In this document: one piece after another, positions 41,015 through 48,516 of the stretch
Numbering within the stretch: the first letter of the stretch is position 1
Layout of the letters: every line of letters begins with the position of its first letter
Assembly: GCF_008704855.1 (NCBI RefSeq)
Contig: NZ_CP023691.1
Location: forward strand, 5,766,001 to 5,830,000
Origin: Streptomyces platensis
GTDB taxonomy: Bacteria; Actinomycetota; Actinomycetes; Streptomycetales; Streptomycetaceae
DNA length: 64,000 nt
Direction of reading: 5' to 3'
Position numbers and translations under genes: made by a program
Notes under the pieces: model-generated
Databases searched by the model: none
What the model saw: the letters and a program-made list of their open reading frames with translations, nothing else
Told to the model about the DNA's origin: nothing

Positions 41015-42166
41015 GTGAGTTCCCCAGATCCGACCGTTCGCGCAGCGCGAAACGCTGCGGCCCAGACCGAGAAGGCAGGCAATGGCGCAGACGGCACCAC
41101 GGACCGGCCGCTACGACGGCCCGTCGTCGCCGTCACCGGAGCCGCGTCCGGGGTCGGGGCGCTGCTTACCCGCGCCCTGGTCGCATCCGACGAGGTCAAG
41201 GAGGTGGTGGCCATCGACGAGCGGCGCGGCGACGTCGCCGAGGCGCACTGGCACGTCCTCGACGTCCGGGACCCCGCCATCGCCGACAAGCTGCGTGGTG
41301 CGGACGTCGTCGTCCACCTGGCGCTCGACCTCGACCTGGAGACCGACGACGCGGCGCGCACCGCCTACAACGTGCGCGGCACCCAGACCGTGCTCACCGC
41401 CGCCGCGGCCGCCGGCGTCCACCGGGTGGTGCTGTGCACCTCCGCGATGGTCTACGGGGCGCTGCCCGACAACGATGTGCCCCTGGCCGAGGACGCCGAG
41501 CTGCGCGCCACCGCGGACGCCACCGGCGTCGGCGACCTGCTGGAGATCGAGCACCTGGCGCACCGCGCGCCCCGCGCCCACCCCGGCCTGAACGTGACCG
41601 TGCTGCGCCCCGCCGTCCTGGTGGGCGGCACCGACACCGCGCTCACCCGCTACTTCGAATCGCCCCGCCTCCTGGTGGTCGCCGGATCCCGCCCCGCCTG
41701 GCAGTTCTGCCATGTCGAGGACCTGGTCAGCGCCCTGGAGTACGCCGCGCTGGAGAAGGTCGACGGCGAGCTGGCGGTGGGCTGCGACGGCTGGCTGGAG
41801 CAGGAGGAGGTCGAGGAGCTGTCCGGCATCCGCCGCATGGAGCTGCCGTCCTCGGTGGCCCTGGGCGCCGCGGCCCGGCTGCACCGGATCGGCCTGACGC
41901 CGTCGCCCGCCGGGGACCTCGCGTACACGATGCACCCGTGGGTGGTCAGCGGCAGCCGGCTGCACGATGCGGGCTGGCGGCCCCACTGGACGAACGAGGA
42001 GGTGCTGGCCGAGCTCCTGGAAGAGGTCGCCGGACGGCACACCGTCGCCGGCCGCCGGCTCGGCCGCAAGGACGCCACGGCCGCGGGTGCCGCCGGCGCC
42101 ACCGTCGCCCTCCTGGGCACCGCCGCGCTGGTGCGGCGTGCCCGTAAGGCCCGCCGCCGCATCTGA
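41015..42166 (+). CDS. SDR family NAD(P)-dependent epimerase-like protein
   Basis: The 383-residue extended SDR protein has the Rossmann motif TGAASGVG (about 41-48) and VYG in the active-site area, but no clear YxxxK, so catalysis is doubtful. A C-terminal hydrophobic segment with a basic end (GAAGATVALLGTAALVRRARKARRRI) probably anchors it in the membrane. The GTG at 41015 follows CTGGAGACGCCCG. It diverges from the zincin_2 gene. Specific substrate unknown. Confidence 0.85.
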   Translation: MSSPDPTVRAARNAAAQTEKAGNGADGTTDRPLRRPVVAVTGAASGVGALLTRALVASDEVKEVVAIDERRGDVAEAHWHVLDVRDPAIADKLRGADVVVHLALDLDLETDDAARTAYNVRGTQTVLTAAAAAGVHRVVLCTSAMVYGALPDNDVPLAEDAELRATADATGVGDLLEIEHLAHRAPRAHPGLNVTVLRPAVLVGGTDTALTRYFESPRLLVVAGSRPAWQFCHVEDLVSALEYAALEKVDGELAVGCDGWLEQEEVEELSGIRRMELPSSVALGAAARLHRIGLTPSPAGDLAYTMHPWVVSGSRLHDAGWRPHWTNEEVLAELLEEVAGRHTVAGRRLGRKDATAAGAAGATVALLGTAALVRRARKARRRI

Positions 42167-42269
42167 GCCGTACCGGGCCCGCCGGCTGGAGGAGTCTCCA
42201 TACGGCGGGCCGGACGACCGGCGGAAACGGCCATTCCCGTGGCGTCCCCGGTTGCGGCACGATGGGGGC

Positions 42270-42749
42270 ATGTCTGGCATGCCCTCCCCTTCGTCCCCCG
42301 GCCGCGACCACCCCGGTGAGCGGGCCGCGGCGGACCCGATCCGGCTCCTGGAGATCCGCGACACCCCGCTCTCCGTGGACGAGGTGTTCGCGGCCGTGGG
42401 CGACGCGGCCGCCGGCGGCACGGCCCTGTTCGTCGGCACGGTCCGCTCGCACGACAACGGCGCCGACGTCGACGGCCTGGGCTACTCCGCGCACCCGACG
42501 GCCGAGGCGGAGATGCGCCGGATCGCCGAAAAGGTGACCGCGGACTTTCCTGTCCGTGCGCTGGCCGCCGTCCACCGGGTGGGCGATCTGCGCATCGGTG
42601 ATCTGGCCGTGGTCGTCGCGGTGTCCTGCCCGCACCGGGGCGAGGCGTTCGAGGCCTGCCGCAAACTGATCGACGACCTCAAGCACGAGGTGCCGATCTG
42701 GAAGCACCAAATGTTTTCCGATGGAACCGAAGAATGGGTCGGCGCATAG
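42270..42749 (+). CDS. moaE: Molybdopterin synthase catalytic subunit MoaE
   Basis: The 159-residue protein has the MoaE signature: FVGTVRSHDNG, HRVGDLRIGD, and the catalytic segment KHEVPIWKHQMFSDGTEEWVG with the essential Lys residues. It transfers sulfur from thiocarboxylated MoaD to precursor Z to form molybdopterin. MoaD is activated by MoeZ, encoded at 10775. The N-terminal 22 residues are a variable extension. The ATG at 42270 has GGGGGC immediately before it; CACGAT six bases upstream may make it leaderless. Confidence 0.95.
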   Translation: MSGMPSPSSPGRDHPGERAAADPIRLLEIRDTPLSVDEVFAAVGDAAAGGTALFVGTVRSHDNGADVDGLGYSAHPTAEAEMRRIAEKVTADFPVRALAAVHRVGDLRIGDLAVVVAVSCPHRGEAFEACRKLIDDLKHEVPIWKHQMFSDGTEEWVGA

Positions 42750-43026
42750 CGCCGTCTTCTGGGGGTGGAGGTCGGGCGACGGGCGGGAGGGTCGGCGCGT
42801 GGCCCGATTTCAGGTGCGTAATCGCGCGTTCTCCGGGCAGTCGACAGAGCAGACGGGGCGGGGGCATTGGCCCGGAGTCACGGGACGGTGAACTCCGAAC
42901 GTGAGGCCGAACCGGTGCCATGTGTTCCGGTTGCGTAACCCGCCCCCTGGCATAAGCGTTGACCCAGCAGATGGTTAATCTGCTTATTCGTCGATCGCGG
43001 TCCTACAAGGGGTTGGGAGGTCGCTG
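42750..43026 (+). other. Intergenic region with promoter and operator-like palindrome
   Basis: TTGACC (42959-42964), 17 bases, GCTTAT is a plausible promoter for the small membrane protein. In its spacer lies the palindrome AGCAGAT-N5-ATCTGCT (42966-42984). The local A/T content is high for this genome. No gene is seen. Confidence 0.5.
42966..42984. promoter_or_regulatory. Palindrome AGCAGAT-GGTTA-ATCTGCT
   Basis: A perfect 7+7 inverted repeat between the presumed -35 and -10; suitable for a dimeric repressor. Confidence 0.45.
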
Positions 43027-43209
43027 ATGGGTGCGCTCCTCTGGTTGCTGATTCCGGTCGGCGCCGGGCTGATTGCCGCGGTGTGGAGCAGCTGGACCAT
43101 GCGGAACCGCAAGACCGGGGACGTGGCAGAACTCGCGGGCTATGCCCGGTTCCGGGACGCCATGGAAAAGGAGCATTCCGTTTCCGAGCCCGCCTCGGAT
43201 CCGGTCTGA
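43027..43209 (+). CDS. Small single-pass membrane protein
   Basis: The 60-residue protein has one N-terminal membrane helix (LLWLLIPVGAGLIAAVWSSW) and a cytoplasmic charged tail (RNRKTGDVAELAGYARFRDAME). GGGAGGTCGCTG precedes the ATG and a clean terminator follows the gene, so it is a monocistronic unit with its own promoter. Function unknown. Confidence 0.8.
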   Translation: MGALLWLLIPVGAGLIAAVWSSWTMRNRKTGDVAELAGYARFRDAMEKEHSVSEPASDPV

Positions 43210-43245
43210 ACCTTCGCCGTTTCTCCGCGGAAGCAGCGGAAGAAG

Positions 43246-43271
43246 GCGCCACTCTCCGGGGTGGCGCTTTT
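43246..43271 (+). terminator. Rho-independent terminator
   Basis: GCGCCAC (43246-43252) pairs with GTGGCGC (43261-43267), followed by TTTT. Confidence 0.85.
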
Positions 43272-43316
43272 CTGCGGGCGGGTGCCCGGCCCCGTACGGA
43301 CGGCCCCGCGGGCCGG

Positions 43317-43339
43317 TTGTCATACCCGTCCCGTACTGT
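43317..43339 (+). promoter_or_regulatory. Leaderless promoter of the PDZ/Lon-like gene
   Basis: TACTGT (43334-43339), six bases, ATG at 43346. TTGTCA at 43317 is spaced 11 bases from it as in PafBC promoters, but the following TAC does not match the required GTG, so PafBC control is doubtful. Confidence 0.5.
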
Positions 43340-43345
43340 CGTTCC

Positions 43346-44443
43346 ATGCCACGCCGCACCGCGACGCTGCTCGCCTCGATCCTGATGTTGATCGCGCTGC
43401 TCTGCGCAGGGGTGCTGATCCCCGTGCCGTACGCCGAGATGTCTCCGGGGCCGACGGTCAACACCCTTGGTGATCACGACGGCGAGCCGGTGCTGCAGAT
43501 CTCCCGGCACAAGACCTATCCGACGACGGGTCATCTCAACATGACCACCGTCCGGGTCACCGGCCCCGACTACCGCATGAACCTCTTCGAGGCGGTGTAC
43601 GGCTGGCTCGGCCACGACAACGCCGTGGTGCCGCACAAGACGCTCTACCCCGAGGGGCAGACGGCCGAGCAGGCCGACCAGGAGAACGCCGAGGAGTTCA
43701 GCCAGTCCCAGGAGAGCGCCAAGGCCGCTGCCCTCAAGCAGCTGCACCTCCCGGTCGCCGCCCAGACCGTCGTCGGCTCCGTCGTCAAGGACAAGCCCGC
43801 CGACGGCCGGCTGCACGCGGGCGATGTGATCAAGGCCGTGGACGGCACGGCGGTCAAGCAGACCGGCGATGTCGCCAAGTTCGTCACCCGGCACAAGCCG
43901 GGCGAGAAGGTCGTCTTCACGATCATCCCCGCCAAGGCGGCCGCGGCGGCGGAGAAGCAGGGCAAGAAGGCCGTGACCGGCGCGAAGCAGATCACGATCA
44001 GCACGCAGAAGGCGGACGACGGCCGTGCCATCGTGGGCATCCAGGCCGGTGTGGATCACACCTTCCCGTTCCCCATCGACGTCAAGCTGGCCGATGTCGG
44101 CGGCCCGAGCGCCGGGCTGATGTTCGCGCTCGGCATCGTCGACAAGCTCACGCCCGGGGACATGACCGGCGGCAAATTCGTGGCCGGTACGGGCACCATC
44201 GACGACAAGGGCAAGGTCGGCCCGATCGGTGGCATCGCGATGAAGACGGTCGGTGCGCGAGACAAGGGCGCGGAGTTCTTCCTGACGCCCAAGGAGAACT
44301 GCGCCGCGGCGGCCAAGGACACCCCGAAGGGGTTGACCCTGGTCAAGGTCGGCACCATAGGCGACGCCGTCAAGGCGCTGGAGAAGATCCGCAAGGGCGA
44401 CACCGCCGGCCTGCCGAGCTGCGGCCCGGCCGGCCGGGCCTAG
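43346..44443 (+). CDS. PDZ domain plus Lon-type (S16) protease, membrane-anchored
   Basis: The 365-residue protein has an N-terminal membrane anchor (about 5-25), a PDZ domain (about 130-220) and a C-terminal Lon-type protease domain. The catalytic Ser is in GGPSAGLM (about 253-260) and the Lys in the conserved GGIAMK segment (about 300). This is the YlbL/Rv3194c family of extracytoplasmic serine proteases. It is followed by a UPF0182 gene as in mycobacteria, with a PPA1309 gene between. Substrates unknown. Confidence 0.92.
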   Translation: MPRRTATLLASILMLIALLCAGVLIPVPYAEMSPGPTVNTLGDHDGEPVLQISRHKTYPTTGHLNMTTVRVTGPDYRMNLFEAVYGWLGHDNAVVPHKTLYPEGQTAEQADQENAEEFSQSQESAKAAALKQLHLPVAAQTVVGSVVKDKPADGRLHAGDVIKAVDGTAVKQTGDVAKFVTRHKPGEKVVFTIIPAKAAAAAEKQGKKAVTGAKQITISTQKADDGRAIVGIQAGVDHTFPFPIDVKLADVGGPSAGLMFALGIVDKLTPGDMTGGKFVAGTGTIDDKGKVGPIGGIAMKTVGARDKGAEFFLTPKENCAAAAKDTPKGLTLVKVGTIGDAVKALEKIRKGDTAGLPSCGPAGRA

Positions 44444-44472
44444 GGGGGCGCCGGCCCGCCCGGGCCCCCGGA

Positions 44473-44493
44473 GCCGGACGCCAGCCGTCCGGC
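44473..44493. terminator. Hairpin between convergent genes
   Basis: GCCGGACG (44473-44480) pairs with CGTCCGGC (44486-44493), within further GGGCCC-type complementary flanks. Confidence 0.65.
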
Positions 44494-44519
44494 CCGGGGA
44501 GGGGCCCGGGACGCCGCGG

Positions 44520-45083
44520 TCAGGCCTCGAAGGTCGCGGCCAGCGCTTCCGCCAGGCCCGGCACCAGCGCCGAGCCGGTGAGCACCTCGGACGTGGAGTC
44601 CTTCTCGCGCAGCCGCAGTGCCGACTCGCGGCGGCCGTCCCGCAGCACGGCCACGGTCATCCGGACCTCCTGGCGGTCCGGGTGCTTGGCGACCCACTTG
44701 GCGAGCTGCGCCTCGTCCATGCCCGCGGGCTCGGAGTCCTCGGCGGACGGCGGCAGCATCAGCCGCTCGACGGTCAGCGCACAGCCGGTGACGGCATCCG
44801 GCCAGGCGATGGTGGCCAGGAACTCGTCCAGCGGGACGCCCGCCGGGATCTCGTCCTGCTCCACGGGGGTCAGGGACGTGGTGGTGGAGTCGTCGATACC
44901 GAGCTGGGCGGCGAGCGAGGGCTCCTGCGCACGCAGCTTGGCGGTGTCGACGAGGGCGAACAGTCGGGCCGGCTGATCCCAGCCGAGCCCGGCGCTGTAC
45001 TCGTCGATCTCGAGCACCGCGCGGGTCAGGGGGTCGGCGGCGAGGGGGGTGCCGTCAACGGGGAGGTTGGTCATGCTCAACAT
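44520..45083 (-). CDS. PPA1309 family protein
   Basis: The 187-residue soluble protein (LSMTNLPVDGTPLAADPLTRAVLEIDEYSAG near its start) belongs to the actinobacterial PPA1309 family. It is acidic with conserved VPLDEFLATIAWPDAVTGCALTVERLMLPP. Function unknown. The ATG at 45083 has AAGG 4 bases before it; ATG 45074 is possible. It diverges from the UPF0182 gene and the family regularly accompanies it. Confidence 0.85.
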   Translation of the reverse strand: MLSMTNLPVDGTPLAADPLTRAVLEIDEYSAGLGWDQPARLFALVDTAKLRAQEPSLAAQLGIDDSTTTSLTPVEQDEIPAGVPLDEFLATIAWPDAVTGCALTVERLMLPPSAEDSEPAGMDEAQLAKWVAKHPDRQEVRMTVAVLRDGRRESALRLREKDSTSEVLTGSALVPGLAEALAATFEA

Positions 45084-45198
45084 CGTGCCTTGTGTACCCC
45101 GGAAAGCGGGAACTGAGTAAAGCCTTCGTAAGTTGCATCGGTGGGTCCTACTATCGCCGGGCCTGCTCCACACGACAGCGAACTTCGAGGTGCGCACC

Positions 45199-48096
45199 TT
45201 GGCTTTCCAGATGCCGGACCGCGGCGGAGGCCCGACAGGGCCACGGATCAGAGTCGGCCGACCATCGCGGCGGATCCGGACCCTGCTCATGACATTGGGT
45301 GTGCTGGCCGTACTGGCCATGCTCTTCGTAATGTTTGCGGGGTTTTGGACGGATTGGCTCTGGTATCGATCGGTCAAGTACTCCTCGGTCTTCACGACCA
45401 CCCTGTTGACCAAGATCGGTCTGTTCTTCTCCTTCGGCGTGGTGATGGCCGCGGCCGTCGGCGTCAACATCTGGCTGGCGCACCGGCTGCGGCCGCCGCT
45501 GAGCGCGATGTCCATGGAGCAGCAGAGCCTGGACCGCTACCGGATGAGCATCGCGCCGTTCAAGAAGTGGGCGCTGATCGCGATCACGGCGGTGATCGGG
45601 CTGATCGCCGGCGCCTCCGCCTCCGGCGAGTGGCGCACCTGGCTCCAGTGGGTCAACGGCGTCCCCTTCGGCAAGAAGGACCCGCAGTTCGGGATGGACG
45701 TCGCGTTCTACGCCTTCGATCTGCCCTGGTACCGCTTCCTGTTGAGCTTCGGCTTCGCCTGCGCGGTGCTGTGTCTGGTCGCCGCGGCGCTGACGCACTA
45801 CCTCTACGGCGGGCTGCGGCTGACCAGCCCCGGTTCGCGGGCGACGGCGGCGGCGACCGGCCATCTGTCGGTGCTGCTGGGCATCTTCGTCTCGCTCAAG
45901 GCGATCGCCTACTGGCTCGACCGGTACGGCCTCGCGGTGAAGTCCAGCGGCCTGAAGTCGGCCGACAACTGGACGGGCCTGCGGTATGTCGACGCCAACG
46001 CCTATCTCCCGGCGAAGACCATCCTGTTCTTCATCGCGGCGATCTGCGCGGTGCTGTTCTTCGCCACCCTCTGGCGGCGGACCTGGCAGCTGCCGGTGAT
46101 CGGCTTCGGCCTGATGGTGCTCTCGGCGGTCCTCATCGGCGGGCTGTATCCGGCGATCGTGCAGAAGTTCCAGGTCCAGCCGAACGAGCAGGCCAAGGAA
46201 GCGCCGTACATCAAGCAGAACATCAAGGCGACCCGGGACGCGTACGACATCCAGGATTCCGAGGTCACGCCGTACAAGGGCGACTACCGGCCCACCGGCA
46301 AGGCGGACAGCCAGCGGCTGCGCGACAACGCCGACACCACGGCCAGCATGCGGCTGCTCGACCCGAACGTGGTCTCGCCGGCCTTCCAGCAACAGCAGCA
46401 GGTGCGGGGGTACTACCAGTTCCCCTCCACCCTGGACGTCGACCGCTACAAGGACGAGGACGGCGCCGAGCAGGACACCGTCATCGGTCTGCGTGAGCTG
46501 AACATCGCCGGTATCCCCGAGCGCAACTGGATCAACGACCACTTCAAGTACACCCACGGCTACGGCGCGGTCGCGGCCAAGGGGACGGAGGCCTCCGACG
46601 GCGGCGGTCCGAAGTACACGGAGTCGGATCTGCCGGCCAAGGGGCAGCTCGGCAAGTACCAGCAGCGGGTGTACTACGGCGAGAAGACCTCGCAGTACTC
46701 CATCGTCGGCGGTCCGCAGAAGGAACTGGACTACTCCGACGACAGCGGCGAGAAGAGCTACAGCTACCAGGGCAAGAGCGGTGTCAACCTCGGGAACCCG
46801 GTCAACCGTGCCGCGTACGCGGTGGCGTTCGGGGAGCCGCAGATCCTCTACTCCGGCGCGATCGGCGACGGCTCGCGGATCCTGTACAACCGCACGCCCA
46901 AGGAGCGCGTCGAATCCGTCGCCCCCTGGCTGACCATCGACGGCGACGCCTACCCGGCGGTCATCGACGGCCGGATCAAGTGGATCGTGGACGCCTACAC
47001 CACCAGCAACGGCTATCCGTACGCCTCGCGCACCACGCTCGGCGACAGCACGGCCGATTCGCTCACCGACGGCCAGCGGGCGGTGGTGGCCCAGCAGAAC
47101 CAGGTCAACTACATCCGCAACTCCGTCAAGGCGACGGTGGATGCCTACGACGGTTCGGTGAAGCTCTACCAGTGGGACGACAAGGACCCGGTCCTCAAGA
47201 CCTGGATGAAGTCCTTCCCCGGCACGGTCGAGAAGAAGAGCGCCATAAGCCCGGCGCTCAAGGAGCATCTGCGCTACCCGCAGGACCTCTTCAAGGTGCA
47301 GCGCCAGCTGCTGACCACGTACCACGTCACGGACCCGGGCACCTTCTACACGGGCTCCGAGCGCTGGCAGATCCCGAACGACCCGACGACCAAGTCGGGC
47401 AACGCGGTTCCGCCGTACTACCTGAGCATGAAGATGCCGGACCAGAAGAACCGCGCGTTCTCGCTGACGACGACCTTCACGCCCAACAAGCGCGACAACC
47501 TCGGTGCGTTCATGGCCGTCGACGCCAATGCGACCAGCGGCGAATACGGCAAGATCAGATTGCTGAAGCTGCCGTCGGAGACGCCGGTGCCCGGTCCGCA
47601 GCTGGTGCAGTCGAAGTTCAACTCCGATCCGGTCATCGCCAATGAGCTGAACATCCTCAAGAAGTTCGGCGACTCGGAGATCGAGTACGGCAATCTGCTG
47701 ACCGTGCCACTGGACGGCGGACTGCTCTATGTCGAACCGGTGTATCTGCGCGGTGCCAACACCAACTACCCGCTTCTGAAGAAGGTGTTGGTCAGCTACG
47801 GCGACAACAAGCCCGTCCTGGAGGACTCCCTCAAGGACGCGCTGGACGTGGTCTTCGGCAAGAAGGCGCCCAGTACGGGCACGGAGCAGCCGCCCGGCGG
47901 CGGCGACACCGGGCAGCCACCGTCCGACCAGACGGTGCAGCAGGCCCTCGCCGACGCGCAGAAGGCCTACGAGGAGGGCGAGAAGGCGCGCGCCGGAGGC
48001 GACTGGGCCGGCTACGGCGAGGCCCAGAAGAAGCTGAAGGCGGCGCTGGACCGGGCGGCGAAGGCGTCCGAGAAGGGCGGCAAGCCGGGCAGCTGA
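45199..48096 (+). CDS. UPF0182 family membrane protein
   Basis: The 965-residue protein has about seven membrane segments in the first 330 residues and then a large extracytoplasmic domain. It ends in an acidic Gly/Pro stretch and an Ala/Lys/Glu-rich helix (AQKAYEEGEKARAGGDW ... ALDRAAKASEKG). It is the counterpart of Rv3193c; function unknown. The start is probably TTG 45199, 8 bases after CGAGG, giving MAFQMPDRGGG; the ATG at 45211 is an alternative. A strong hairpin follows. Confidence 0.92.
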   Translation: MAFQMPDRGGGPTGPRIRVGRPSRRIRTLLMTLGVLAVLAMLFVMFAGFWTDWLWYRSVKYSSVFTTTLLTKIGLFFSFGVVMAAAVGVNIWLAHRLRPPLSAMSMEQQSLDRYRMSIAPFKKWALIAITAVIGLIAGASASGEWRTWLQWVNGVPFGKKDPQFGMDVAFYAFDLPWYRFLLSFGFACAVLCLVAAALTHYLYGGLRLTSPGSRATAAATGHLSVLLGIFVSLKAIAYWLDRYGLAVKSSGLKSADNWTGLRYVDANAYLPAKTILFFIAAICAVLFFATLWRRTWQLPVIGFGLMVLSAVLIGGLYPAIVQKFQVQPNEQAKEAPYIKQNIKATRDAYDIQDSEVTPYKGDYRPTGKADSQRLRDNADTTASMRLLDPNVVSPAFQQQQQVRGYYQFPSTLDVDRYKDEDGAEQDTVIGLRELNIAGIPERNWINDHFKYTHGYGAVAAKGTEASDGGGPKYTESDLPAKGQLGKYQQRVYYGEKTSQYSIVGGPQKELDYSDDSGEKSYSYQGKSGVNLGNPVNRAAYAVAFGEPQILYSGAIGDGSRILYNRTPKERVESVAPWLTIDGDAYPAVIDGRIKWIVDAYTTSNGYPYASRTTLGDSTADSLTDGQRAVVAQQNQVNYIRNSVKATVDAYDGSVKLYQWDDKDPVLKTWMKSFPGTVEKKSAISPALKEHLRYPQDLFKVQRQLLTTYHVTDPGTFYTGSERWQIPNDPTTKSGNAVPPYYLSMKMPDQKNRAFSLTTTFTPNKRDNLGAFMAVDANATSGEYGKIRLLKLPSETPVPGPQLVQSKFNSDPVIANELNILKKFGDSEIEYGNLLTVPLDGGLLYVEPVYLRGANTNYPLLKKVLVSYGDNKPVLEDSLKDALDVVFGKKAPSTGTEQPPGGGDTGQPPSDQTVQQALADAQKAYEEGEKARAGGDWAGYGEAQKKLKAALDRAAKASEKGGKPGS

Positions 48097-48116
48097 GCCG
48101 GCCGCCCGTCTCTTAG

Positions 48117-48156
48117 GGCCCTGTGGCCGCCGGTGCGAACCGGTGGTCACAGGGCC
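48117..48156 (+). terminator. Terminator of the UPF0182 gene
   Basis: GGCCCTGTG (48117-48125) pairs with CACAGGGCC (48148-48156), with an inner CCGGT/ACCGG stem closing on GCGA. Confidence 0.8.
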
Positions 48157-48206
48157 GCGTCGGTGCGGGGGCCGTCCGCCACCGTGATACCTTGAGATCA
48201 CAACGA

Positions 48207-48280
48207 CGCGGGGTGGAGCAGCTCGGTAGCTCGCTGGGCTCATAACCCAGAGGTCGCAGGTTCAAATCCTGTCCCCGCTA
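48207..48280 (+). tRNA. Initiator tRNA-fMet (CAT), copy 1
   Basis: A 74-nt cloverleaf with anticodon CAT in loop CTCATAA, three G:C pairs next to the loop (GGG/CCC), and an unpaired 1:72 position (C with T): all initiator features. No CCA is encoded. A terminator follows directly. Confidence 0.95.
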
Positions 48281-48286
48281 CTGAAA

Positions 48287-48324
48287 GACGAAGGCCCGGA
48301 TCCTCAAGGATCCGGGCCTTCGTC
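48287..48324 (+). terminator. Terminator of tRNA-fMet copy 1
   Basis: GACGAAGGCCCGGATCC pairs perfectly over 17 bp with 48308-48324; loop TCAA. Confidence 0.9.
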
Positions 48325-48503
48325 ATGTGTACGGGCGATCGTCATGTGTTCCGGTGGATCCCGGGCAAAGGCCGGGTCGTACAACCCATGTGGGGAAGCT
48401 GTGTGCTTGAGTTTGCCAAGTCGTCGTGTCGGGAAGTCGACAAACCGCTGAAGTGACCTCACTGGCTGCGGTATACCAGGTGTACGCGGGTTACAGGTGA
48501 TGC

Positions 48504-48509
48504 GACGAT
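48504..48509 (+). promoter_or_regulatory. -10 box of leaderless promoter (TPR gene)
   Basis: GACGAT, 7 bases, ATG at 48517. An AGGTGA 7 bases before an in-frame ATG at 48508 offers a competing ribosome-bound start. Confidence 0.35.
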
Positions 48510-48516
48510 GGGTCTT

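Noticed and set aside
43317..43339. Possible PafBC promoter before the PDZ/Lon-like gene
   Set aside because: Spacing TTGTCA-N11-TACTGT is right, but the conserved GTG after TTGTCA is TAC; kept only as a leaderless promoter.
45151..48243. 1030-codon minus-strand ORF
   Set aside because: Shadow of the UPF0182 gene, rich in Arg/Val/Leu with no motif; it also covers a tRNA.
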